Assembly: GCA_963978895.1 (NCBI GenBank)
Contig: OZ022244.1
Coordinates: forward strand, 3,278,661 to 3,342,660
Length of the DNA: 64,000 nt
Direction of reading: 5' to 3'
Source: Erpobdella octoculata
Taxonomy: Eukaryota; Annelida; Clitellata; Hirudinida; Erpobdellidae
The notes beneath the pieces were generated by a model. That model was not told where the DNA came from, did not search any database, and saw only the letters and a program-made list of their open reading frames with translations. The position numbers and the translations under genes are program-made. Positions 1-20,639 of the stretch are shown here, piece by piece; position 1 is the stretch's first letter; each line of letters starts with the position of its first letter.

Positions 1-1777
1 TCGTCACAGCTGGGAGAGTAAAGGTTATTATCAATAGCGTTTCACCGAGCGAAACAACGATGGTGTTTATATTGAAGATCTATTTTAAGAAACCGGAAAT
101 CCGCCTTGCGTAAAATATAAAAAGCCAAAAACATGCGCGCTCAATCGTGCGCAACTTCCGGCGGTTGCTGATCCGTGGCGGGAAAAGCGCCGTGGCCTGA
201 CACCTAGCGAGAAGAAAAACTACTCTCGATGGGCCGGAGTTATTTTTATCCCAATAGGCGGTTGTGATTATGATGGTGATGAAGCTACGATGATCCTGAT
301 GATGATGACTGCGTGATTCATGTGTATGTCAGCAACAAATGCAAGCGTCTGTGTCTGTGTTTTCACACATGCATCCACAACTAGCGAGTGGATCTAAAAT
401 TATAAAATTATTTCTTTTATTAAGACAATTGACTCTCCGTCTCTCGACAAATTCAAAATTCAATAAAATTGAATGGTTGATACAGTTAGTATGTTGTATT
501 AGCAGACCTGGAACCCCTGGAAAAGGAACACCTGGAATAACAAGGTAAGCACTCTGACTTTTCAAGGACGACACATCCATATATAAAGAATATATATATA
601 TATATGGACAAACCTAGCTTCGATTTCATTAAATCTTTCATTGTCAGAAAGAACCAATCCATCAGGATTGCTTCAAATATCAAGATGGTCCAGATAGTTT
701 TGATCAACCATGATGACATTATTACGACAGAACCTAAAGTGACTGGATTCGGTGTGTGAAATGCAAAATACCGGATTTGCGGCGACCGTAGTAAAGCAGC
801 TAATACAGATCCAGTTTAAAACTGCAGCCGCGACGAAAATTCAATGAAAGAAGGAATCTTCAATCATGACAAAGGGTTTGTACTAGAGTGAATTTTTAAT
901 TATGTTAGATTGGTTGATTTTTCAATATTAAATAAAAGAAAAAATTAATTTTTAAGAGGAAATACAATCTTCAACCTTTTAGTAACATTTTACTGCGGAA
1001 CTTGGTCGTCCAAAACGCATACTGGGGGTGTTGTACCGTGAAATAAGTTTTGACGTCAAAATAGCCCCAAACAGATGGGCTATTTGGACCCAACTTATTT
1101 ATATTTTTCTTTTAAAAAGTATGTAAGTTATTTTTAATTTTTTCTATAAGTGCGTAAGTAATTTTTATTTTTTTCTATTCTTAGATGTATAATCTAAAAG
1201 TTGAAGTCCGTACAATTGATATTTAATTATTGCCATAATTTTAACTTCCTGGCTCATTATTAGAAATATGTGCCCATAAGGCCTTCATGACTCCACGTCA
1301 ACTCACTGCTCAAGTAATTCTTAACTTATCGAGTTAGAAAATCTGCTACACCACCACAGCAAAAATTTTCGTCGAAAACCTCGATCCGCTCCGTGTCCCT
1401 AATTGGCCCGACACTTATACAAAAACTTTGCATTAGATAGAGGTGTTTTTAAGTTTTATCTTCTACGGTCGCTGTTTTCAAGATCAAAACCTGGCGTTTT
1501 TTACATATTGTTTTAAGTTTTATAAAGAAAAACAAAATTATTAAAATGAGAAAAAAACAGAAATACAATAACAAATAAATACTTCTGAAATCTCAATTAA
1601 ACAGAAACCACTTTCTATACAACTTAAACCAGTTTCTATGTAACTGAAACTATTTTTATACTTCTTAAACTGGCAGCATCGTCCTCACAAGACCTACTAT
1701 CACTGTTTTTAAAAATTACATTGTAATGACATCGCAATGGCATCACAATAACACCACTCTGACATTCTAATAACATC
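1..1777. other. Left flank, no confident gene
   Basis: I see no exon that I can assign with confidence. The segment at 130-250 is noticeably more GC-rich than its surroundings. Positions 501-542 could encode a short glycine/proline run (PGTPGKGTPG) between a possible acceptor and a GTAAGC donor on the plus strand, but it is too short to call. The rest of the RA domain of the neighbouring minus-strand RGL gene was looked for here and not found, so it may lie beyond the left edge. Confidence 0.4.
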
Positions 1778-12801
<11,024 letters not shown>

Positions 12802-13296
12802 CGTTCATGTATGTGTGTGTCTGTGTGTGTGTGTGTATTTAGATTCTAAGTTGGTCTGTAATAATAGAAATTAAGTTTCCTCGAGGAATCTCAAATGATT
12901 TGCTTAAGCTTGTTATCGGTTATAAAATAATTATTTTAATAAATTGTTCTTAGTTTACCCAAAACTTTAATAATTGCATAATTATTCAAAGCAGATTATT
13001 TAATTACCTAATCAGAAGTTTGCTTAAAATATTTGAATGAATTTATATAAAATTCAGTTGTCTAATACAGGAAATAGAAAAATAATGAATTTTACTATTT
13101 TATAAATCTATTGGCTACAAGCCTAGATAAGAAAACAATAGTTTGCATACAGCGGTAAAGTAGATTACATAATGTAACATTTAATATAAATTTAATATAA
13201 TGTAACAGCAAAAAAGTAAGCTGTAAAAAACAAGGTTTCACAAATCCTTTATATTTCAAGATTTTTGTGCTTCTTGTTCTCCGTTGTGTTTACATG
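12802..13296. other. Upstream of RGL, no feature recognised
   Basis: AT-rich DNA with a short TG/GT run at 12811-12838. It may hold the 5' untranslated exon and promoter of RGL, but I see no clear core-promoter element. Confidence 0.4.
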
Positions 13297-14815
13297 TTTC
13301 CTTTGCCTTGAAAATTGAGAGTTTCTCTCCGAAACGCGTCGGCATTAATTGAAATAAAAATAACTTCGAATTATGAATAACAATAGTTTGTTTGAGGCTG
13401 GTCTTATTCCACAGTTTAGAAAAGTGGAACGTATTATGAGAAAAGTTGTTTCATTTAGGTTAAGAGCTGTTTTTCTTCGAGTATGTATACAAGAACATAT
13501 ATATATATATATATATATAAAACTTCCCATAGCGTTAAACTATGGAGCCCAAGTGCATGGAGGACTGGAGACTGAAAATGTTCTTAAAGATATTATCTCA
13601 AACAATGTCTTTGTCACTTCTCCTGATATTCACCATTTAAAAATAATAATCTACTACAAAACTAAAAAAACTCATAAATTAGTTATGAAAAATAATCTGG
13701 TTAATTCTAATTTTCTCAAGAGAACCAACGTAGTTTATCAATTTCAATGCCCTTTCCAACACGATAATAAAACTAGTTACATTAGACATACTCGAACAAC
13801 TCTGGCTAGAAGATTGACGATGCACGTTCAGGGCGGGGGTATCCGTGCTCACTTCCTACGTGAACACAAAGCCATTCCTCTTACAAAATCAATATTGAAT
13901 GAAAATACTACAATACTATCTTCTTCTAATGATATATTGCGGTTAAAAATACAGGAGGCTTTATATATACATAGAGAAGCACCTATCATGAGCATTCAGC
14001 GAGATGCCTTCACTCTCACATTACAACTATTTGGAGATTATAAAACTCTAGCTTGTAAGGTCAAAAATGTAAAGCCCAAACTTAACAATTTTTCCGTAAA
14101 CTTAACTTCTATCTGTACCCAGGGTCCTGAGATTGTTGGTGGAGTTACAGGTGGTGCGACTGATTTTGAATTACACAGTGGCTACAGTGGTGAGTCCGTT
14201 TCCAGTCGTCCCGTTCCAAGTCCTGCCTCCGATATCTTTTTTGATGCGGACACTTCATTTTCTTCTTTCGAGCCGTGCGAGGAGCAGTGTGGTGATCCTG
14301 TCGAAGATAACTTGGATATCGGCCCCTCGTCCATGTCGACATCGGCTATGGATCATGTCGTGGACCCTGAAAGTGGCGGCGGTGAGAGCGGTGACGGCTC
14401 TCGACACGAAAGCGTTGGCCAGCCGGTCCGTGACAACTCGTCATCTACTTGTGATCGGGTTTCGGTAGATGCGACATTGTGTGACGACCGTGCTGATGAG
14501 ATTGTTTCGATAAATGAAGCAGTTAATGATGAAAATGTTCTTTTGGCAAGAATGGCGGCAGTTCTGCATTGTGACAATATAACTATGCGACGATGACGAT
14601 AACGTTTTGTGTAAAATTACGTGGCATTTTAATTAACTAATTTAATTTTGGCAATTCTTCAGAGATGGTTTCCGTTTGAACAATGTCATGGTTGCGCGAG
14701 ATGTGACGTAGATCTGTCGTTTTACAATTAATAGATTTTGCTTTACGACCGTATTTTTAAATGAATAACAGTTTTATTATACAATTTATTTTTTAAATAT
14801 TTCTGTTATATCTTT
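13297..14815 (+). mobile_element. Penelope-like retroelement, 3' part with GIY-YIG endonuclease
   Basis: Penelope-like elements encode a reverse transcriptase joined to a GIY-YIG endonuclease. Here only the C-terminal part is present, in an ORF at 13373-14596. The endonuclease-type stretch is VVYQFQCPF ... SYIRHTRTTLARRLTMHVQ ... HFLREHK ... IQEALYIHREAPIMSIQ. The usual YIG glycine is replaced by arginine, which should damage catalysis. A short (TA)n at 13498-13519 interrupts the upstream part. An acidic, Ser-rich tail of about 170 residues follows, ending HCDNITMRR. The 3' flank to about 14815 is repeated in inverted orientation at 43505-43855, which defines it as part of the element. Not a host gene. 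Confidence 0.75.
13304..13344 (+). ncRNA. Degenerate hammerhead-ribozyme-like fold of a Penelope-like element
   Basis: Stem I is TGCC/GGCA, stem II GAGAG-TTT-CTCTC, then GAAA and a 2-bp stem III (AC/GT) ending in the cleavage-type triplet GTC. The core that should read CUGANGA is TTGAAAA, with C3 and G8 changed, so it is probably inactive. It lies just upstream of the Penelope-like ORF. Confidence 0.45.
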
Positions 14816-15146
14816 TTTATTCTAATAAAATGATAATAATTACAAACTAACTATTGCGGTTGCTAAACACTTATTAGATTTTTAGTCAATTATTAATGAA
14901 ATTACATTTTTTTTATATAATAGTTTATAGTCCTTTACACCAAGTGTTTTAAGACTGAAACGGCTGTGTCAAAAGCACCTAAGTACTTCCAGTCGTGGAT
15001 AATAATTTGATCCTTTTAACTTTTCCCTCCTCCTTTCTCCAGGCTTGGGACTGGCTTGCAAAAGCAATGCGGGATGAAATTACATATGCTTTGTTTTATG
15101 AAATAACTAAATAGGAAATAGAATAAAACTTAAAGATAAATATATA
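14816..15146. other. Spacer with no recognised feature
   Basis: AT-rich DNA between the Penelope-like remnant and the first Helitron-like copy; nothing recognisable. Confidence 0.4.
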
Positions 15147-15327
15147 TCTATATATATAAAAATGAATGTTTGTGTGTATATATGTATGTTCTTTATGCAT
15201 TGCTACACCATTCATCCGATCGTAATGAAATTTTCACACAACCTTGAGAGTCAACGGGAATCAAATTTAGAAAAAAAATTTGAAATCCGTCACAAAATGA
15301 GCGGAGCGGAGCGGGTGAGTGAGCGGG

Positions 15328-15392
<65 letters not shown>

Positions 15393-15685
15393 CATATACA
15401 TACATATACATACATAAATGAGCAAAAACGGGAAGCCAACTGAGAGCGAAAGATAGAGCGGGAAAGGGAAAGCGACCGAGAACGGGAAAGCAACCGGGAG
15501 CGAAAAAGCGACCGGGAGCTGGAAAACGACCGAGAGCGGGAAAGCGACCGGGAGCCGAAAAGCGACCGGGAGCGGAAAAGCGACCGGGAACGCGACGGGA
15601 AAGCGGAGAAGGAAACGGGAGCGAGAGAGACAAACGTTAGAAAAACCTCTAAAAACCCCCGGGCAACGCCGGGTGCCCCCGCTAG
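15147..15685 (+). mobile_element. Helitron-like non-autonomous element, copy 1
   Basis: It starts TCTATATATATAAAAATG and ends with a GC-rich hairpin (CCCCCGGGCAACGCCGGG) followed by CCCCCGCTAG, then T. These fit Helitron rules: 5' TC, 3' hairpin about ten bases before CTAG. The interior holds a conserved segment (ATTCATCCGATCGTAATG), a (TA)n at 15331-15386 and an 18-bp-type minisatellite (GAAAGCGACCGGGAGC-like). There is no coding capacity. Confidence 0.7.
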
Positions 15686-15694
15686 TATATATAT

Positions 15695-15725
15695 ATCTAT
15701 ATGTATAAAAATGAATGTGTGCATG

Positions 15726-15728
<3 letters not shown>
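15695..15728 (+). mobile_element. 5' end of a second Helitron-like copy
   Basis: Ten bases after copy 1 ends, the sequence TCTATATGTATAAAAATG starts again, then passes into (TATG)n at 15729. This is a truncated or repeat-expanded head-to-tail copy. Confidence 0.5.
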
Positions 15729-15759
<31 letters not shown>

Positions 15760-16250
15760 TGTATGTATGTATGTATGTATGTATGTATGTATGTATGTAT
15801 GTATGTATGTATGTATGTATGTATGTATGTATGTATGTATGTATGTATGTATGTATGTATGTATGTATGTATGTATGTATGTATGTATGTATGTATGTAT
15901 GTATGTATGTATGTATGTATGTATGTATGTATGTATGTATGTATGTATGTATGTATGTATGTATGTATGTATGTATGTATGTATGTATGTATGTATGTAT
16001 GTATGTATGTATGTATGTATGTATGTATGTATGTATGTATGTATGTATGTATGTATGTATGTATGTATGTATGTATGTATGTATGTATGTATGTATGTAT
16101 GTATGTATGTATGTATGTATGTATGTATGTATGTATGTATGTATGTATGTATGTATGTATGTATGTATGTATGTATGTATGTATGTATGTATGTATGTAT
16201 GTATGTATGTATGTATGTATGTATGTATGTATGTATGTATGTATGTATGT
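15729..16250 (+). repeat. 520-bp (TATG)n array
   Basis: Almost perfect tetranucleotide array. All frames are open (MYVC on plus, HTYI on minus), producing spurious long ORFs. It joins a 5'-truncated LINE at its 3' end. Confidence 0.97.
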
Positions 16251-16842
16251 CATCCGAAGAAGCCTCACTACAGACTCTGCTCACTCCCTTGTAAGAGCAC
16301 TGGTGCACAGCCGGGTCGACTATTGCAACGGGGTCCTGGCCGGTCTACCGCTGTTCCAGATCAACAGGCTTCAATCTGTTCTTCGGGCTGCTGCTCGTCT
16401 CGTGCTGCGATTGCCTGGCTGGGCCAGCGTTTCGGGTCTGATGCGGACGCGGCTTCATTGGCTTCCCTTTCCGGAGGGAATCCGTTTTAAACTATGCTCT
16501 ATGGTTTATAAGTGCCTCCATGGAATGGCTCCTGTTTATCTTCAGGAGCTATGTGTTCCGGTCTCTCAGCTCTTTGGTCGGTCTCATCTTCGATCGGCGG
16601 CGGCCGGCGATCTACTTGTCCCTCAGACGGAGACTGTGACGATTGGCAGGCGTGGTTTTTCTGTGGCTGGTCCTGTGGCCTGGAATAGCCTTCCCCCCGC
16701 TCTGAAGGATCCAACGATGCTTTTTAGTGTCTTTCGTGAACGGCTCAAGACATATTTGTTTTCTTCCACTTAATTGTGCAGTGCGCTTTTGTGACTTTTA
16801 TTTTGTAAAAAAGCGCTATATAAAAAAAACCTGTATGTATAG

Positions 16843-16846
<4 letters not shown>
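16251..16846 (+). mobile_element. LINE fragment (L2/CR1-like), reverse transcriptase C-terminus
   Basis: Encodes the post-RT region of a CR1/L2-type non-LTR element: LVHSRVDYCNGVLAGLP, RLQSVLRAAARLV, LHWLPFPEGIRFK, GFSVAGPVAWNSLPPALKD, FRERLKTYLF, stop at 16773. The 3' UTR ends with AAGCGCTATATAA, typical of this group. It is truncated at the 5' end and followed by (TA)n at 16846-16922. Confidence 0.85.
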
Positions 16847-16922
<76 letters not shown>

Positions 16923-16925
<3 letters not shown>

Positions 16926-17135
16926 GTAAGATGGCATAAGATTTTCTTTAAGACAAGCTCGATTAAAAATAAGTCTCCTTTTAGCCGCTATGAGTTTTAT
17001 AGATACTTTCTCAATATTTCGGAACAACGTTTTTTGTTTACTGCAACACGTATTAAGAAAAGTATTAACATTTAAAACTTTCTTTATTTCAGACTTACGG
17101 GCCGTTTCGGCTTTCGCCATCTTCAGAGTCTGTAA
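16923..17135 (-). mobile_element. Penelope-like element, 5' fragment with ORF start
   Basis: On the minus strand a 65-codon ORF begins at 17120 (MAKAETARKSEIKKVLN ... LNTCCSKQK ... ACLKENLMPSY), resembling the N-terminal region of Penelope-like proteins. It is cut off by (TA)n at 16922. The start codon lies inside a hammerhead-like fold at 17090-17132. Confidence 0.6.
17090..17132 (-). ncRNA. Type I hammerhead-ribozyme-like motif
   Basis: Minus strand order: stem I CAGACT (17132-17127), core CTGAAGA (17126-17120), one extra T, stem II GGC-GAAA-GCC, core GAAA (17108-17105), stem III ACG/CGT with a GCC loop, cleavage-type triplet GTA, then AGTCTG (17095-17090), the exact complement of the first stem. 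All invariant core bases fit CUGANGA...GAAA...UH. The departures are the single T before stem II and the short helices. Penelope-like elements are known to carry such ribozymes. Confidence 0.6.
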
Positions 17136-17169
17136 ATACGATCGCGTAAAAGGATATATATATATATAC

Positions 17170-17916
17170 TAGCGGGGTGACCCGGCGTTGCTCGGGGTTT
17201 TCAGAAGTTTTTTATCCTTTTTCTCTCTTGCTCCCGTTTCCTTCCCCGCTTGCTCTCCCCTCTCCGTCCCCGCTCGCGCTCATGTTTTCTTTTCCACTCT
17301 TTCATAACTTATTTTAGCCCATAAAACGTAAAATAGATTTGTTAAAGGTTGCTTGAAGCATGGAATTCTAGATATAACATCTAGAAATCCATGCTTGAAG
17401 CCTTCAAACGTTACGTAAACAAAATTTGAATTTTATTACGCAATTACCATCGATGGTCGTACATAGGAACTTTTGGCCTGGAAAGTTAAGAAGGGGAAAA
17501 AGTTTAGAAGGTTTGGACTCCTTCTCTGATCCCCCGGCTCAGGGGGCCAAGAAACCTTCCGGGCCAAAAGTGCCTATACATGATCATTGCATAAGTTTTC
17601 GAAGCACTGTTTACAATTGCGTAACAGGCATTACTTGCTAATGGACTTCTTAATATTAAGAAGTCCATGACTTGCTTCCCAGTTTTGCATAATGTGACCG
17701 ATTGCGCGTTATTACAAATTATTAAGAGATAGATGGGGCGGGAAAGCGACCGGAATCGGGAAAGTGACCGGGAGCGGGAAAGCGACCGGGAGTGGGAGAG
17801 CAAGCGGGAACGGGAAAGCGACCGGGAGCGGGAGAGAAAACGGGGAATTAAACGGGAGCTAGAGAAAAACGATAAAAAACTCTAAAAACCCCGAGCAACG
17901 CCGGGTAACCCCGCTA
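17170..17916. mobile_element. Fold-back composite of two Helitron-like 3' ends
   Basis: It starts with an antisense 3' end (CTAGCGGGGTGACCCGGCG) and finishes with a sense 3' end (CAACGCCGGGTAACCCCGC then TAG). Between them lie several palindromes: a perfect 28-bp one at 17641-17668, an imperfect one near 17357-17395, and arms around 17466-17480 and 17555-17575. The segment GCCCATAAAACGTAAAATAG near 17318 recurs at 59850. A GAAAGCGACCGGGAGCGG-type minisatellite precedes the right end. Confidence 0.55.
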
Positions 17917-17926
17917 GTATATATAT

Positions 17927-17928
<2 letters not shown>

Positions 17929-18012
<84 letters not shown>
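17929..18012. repeat. (TA)n microsatellite
   Basis: Dinucleotide array beginning just after the Helitron-like CTAG end. Confidence 0.95.
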
Positions 18013-18015
<3 letters not shown>

Positions 18016-18286
18016 CTTCATTATCCATATGGCTCGGAACATGGTCTCCTTGTCTATTCTCTCCATCCTCATTCTCCGTAACCCGAGGGGTTGCGTTTAT
18101 GTCTGGTTTCAACATCTCTTCCTCTCCTAAGAACACAATTCTTACTGGGGCTTTTTCTCCATCACTTTTATCTTGCAGAGGTACTGGCATGTCGAATGGC
18201 TCAAACATTTCTTTAAGTGCCCAATCTAAATCGAGTTTTAGATCATTCTGAGCTAAAAAACTTAATTTAGCTGCAATCTTTTTCAT
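18013..18286 (-). pseudogene. Unidentified ORF fragment
   Basis: An open minus-strand frame from an ATG at 18286 encodes about 90 non-repetitive residues (MKKIAAKLSFLAQNDLK ... EMFEPFDMPVPLQDK ... RIVFLGEEEMLKPDINATP), acidic towards the end, before running into (TA)n. I do not recognise it. It abuts the 5'-truncated LINE on the other strand. It may be a captured exon or a fragment of a transposon protein. Confidence 0.35.
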
Positions 18287-18289
18287 CTG

Positions 18290-19676
18290 ATTTCGTGGTT
18301 ATTCTAAACGATTGTCAATATGGTTTTCGCAAAGGTTACTCTACATATATGGCAATTACTAACTTTCATAACAGAATACTTAAAGATTTGGATTGTGGCA
18401 TGTATTCTATTGGTCTCTTTTTTGATTTGTCAAAGGCATTTGATACTGTTGATCATGTCATCTTACTTACTAAACTCAGCTGCTATGGTGTTGGTGGTGC
18501 ATGTTTAAGATGGTTTGAAAATTATTTATGTAATAGAAAACAGTTTGTTACTTACAATGGTTTTAGCTCATCGGAAAAATCTATTTCTTGTGGGGTTCCT
18601 CAAGGTTCAATTTTAGGCCCTTTGTTATTTCTTATTTATATTAATGACATTGTTTCGTCTTCAGCGTTTTTAGAATTTACCTTGTATGCCGACGATACTA
18701 ATGTCTTAGCTTCTGACTATTCACTTGCAACCCTAATTGATAACATAAACAGAGAATTAATGTGCATCTCTGCTGATTGGTTTATAAAAAATAGACTTTC
18801 TCTGAATATGGATAAAACATGTTTTATTATATTTCACAATCCGCAAAAGAGGATTGACATCGGCAGCATAAGACTGTGCATTCGTGATAGTGAAATAGTT
18901 AATGTATCCTGTACAAAATTCTTGAGCTTGTACATTGATCAACATATTACTTGGAATGATCACATACGATACATTTCTATGAAAATTTCAAAGAATATTG
19001 GTGTACTTTACAAAATCTCATGGTTCGTCCCCTCTAAAATTCTTTTACTGTTGTATTATTCACTGATTTATCCATAACTAATATATTGTAACTTCATATG
19101 GTGTACTAATTATAAATGTCGAACTTCATCTCTGGCTATTCTTCAAACTCGAGTTTTAAAAATCATATTTTGTCATCCCTTCTCTTCCCCGGTGGAACCT
19201 ACTTCTACCAATATTTTAACAATTGATCAGATTTGCATTTATCAATCACTTTTATTTATGTATAGATATCATAATAACTTACTTCCTCATACCTTACTAA
19301 ATTCCTTCTCAATGACATCTTCGGTTCATTCTTATGATACTAGATCTACTAATCATTATCGATCATACAACTCTAAAAATGTATTCAATAGGATTTTTTT
19401 GTCCACGGTTTTGGAACTTTCTGCCTTCGGACTACAGGGCTCTGGGCATTGATGCCTTCAAGAGAGCGGTTAAGCAGCTGGTTGCGTCTACACGCTTTTG
19501 TGACTTTATACCGTGTAAATAGGTTTTATTGTAATTTGTATAGGATGTTTCTCTAGCGGGATTAATATCCCTTTCAAATGTCCTACATGATTTACTTTTT
19601 TAGGTTGATATTATTTCTGTTCTGATTTTTTGTTTTTTCTGTGAATAAACGTCTTAAAAGAAAGAAAAAAAAAGAA
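18290..19676 (+). mobile_element. LINE fragment with reverse transcriptase domain
   Basis: RT domain of a Jockey/CR1-group element: QYGFRKGYSTYMAITNF, DLSKAFDTVDH, GVPQGSILGPLLFLIYIND, the catalytic YADDT box, then FLSLYIDQHITWNDHI. The frame stops at 19077 and continues degenerate in other frames to about 19522 (FWNFLPSDYRALGIDAFKRA). The 3' end has AATAAA and an A-rich tail near 19640-19675. It is 5'-truncated and defective. Confidence 0.88.
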
Positions 19677-20474
19677 CATGGCCCGAAACTTCTATATATA
19701 TATAAGCCATATAAGCCCACACCCTTTGATCTATTAATAGATCAGTGACACATACAGCTATTGCTGTCTTGTTCCTTTAGTTTCTTACCGTTGTTGACAT
19801 GCATTTGTGAGTCACACTCATTTTATGATTGTTCGCTCAGTCTACAGAACGTTCTAGAATGCTCGATATTTCAAAAGAACAAAGAAAGGCAGATTTAGAG
19901 AAGAAAGCAACAAAAGAACTTCGTGTAAATTCAAGTCGTCTTAACAGGACAAACAAACCTACTAATAAATATTTTTCTTTAAATATTTATTACGTTTGAA
20001 CTTGGAAACTGATTTATAAAAGCATGAAAGAAATAATATTACAACCATGCAATCGCTTTTCTAAATGTCTTTAATCTCATTTTTGTGTCCCGGAAGTTCG
20101 AAATTAAAAACTAAGTCAGGTGTATTTAGGGTAATTTCCCCCCTTGCTAGCCACTAACCCCCTCCTCCACTATACCAAAACGTGTTTATCAGAATAAATT
20201 TTATTGACAGTTACAGTATAATCTTAACAATAAAAAAGACTTGCAATAATACTGCGTATGAATTCATTACAAATTGGAACTGCGCTGTAACTCGTTTATA
20301 CGTACACGTAACACATGTGAAATAATTTAATATGTTTACATGAAAGAAACAGTATCGAATGCCTGATCAGTAAATCGAACAATGCCACATGTTTTTTTTT
20401 TACAAAACTGAACAACATGAGTTAAAGAAATGAAAAAAATGTAAGAAATAAAATATAAAATTTCAAAATGTGTC
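19677..20474. other. WDR24 downstream flank, nothing recognised
   Basis: AT-rich intergenic DNA; no exon, RNA or transposon end that I can support. Confidence 0.4.
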
Positions 20475-20480
20475 TTTATT
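20475..20480 (-). terminator. Probable WDR24 polyadenylation signal
   Basis: AATAAA on the minus strand about 160 bases past the WDR24 stop codon, with a T-rich stretch downstream. Position fits a short 3' UTR. Confidence 0.5.
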
Positions 20481-20639
20481 AAATTAAACAATGCCACGTA
20501 CGTTACTTATAAAATCACAGTAGAAAGCAGAAACAGGGGGAATTGATGATTCAGAACTCTCCTGTTTCGTGGAGAAGCGCTCAATAAGGCTTTTGGCATC
20601 GTCAGATCCAGATGGGAGAGGGGAACAGGAGATTTAACA

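Noticed and set aside
15697..16308. MYVC- and HTYI-repeat ORFs of up to 312 codons
   Set aside because: Read-through of (TATG)n on both strands.
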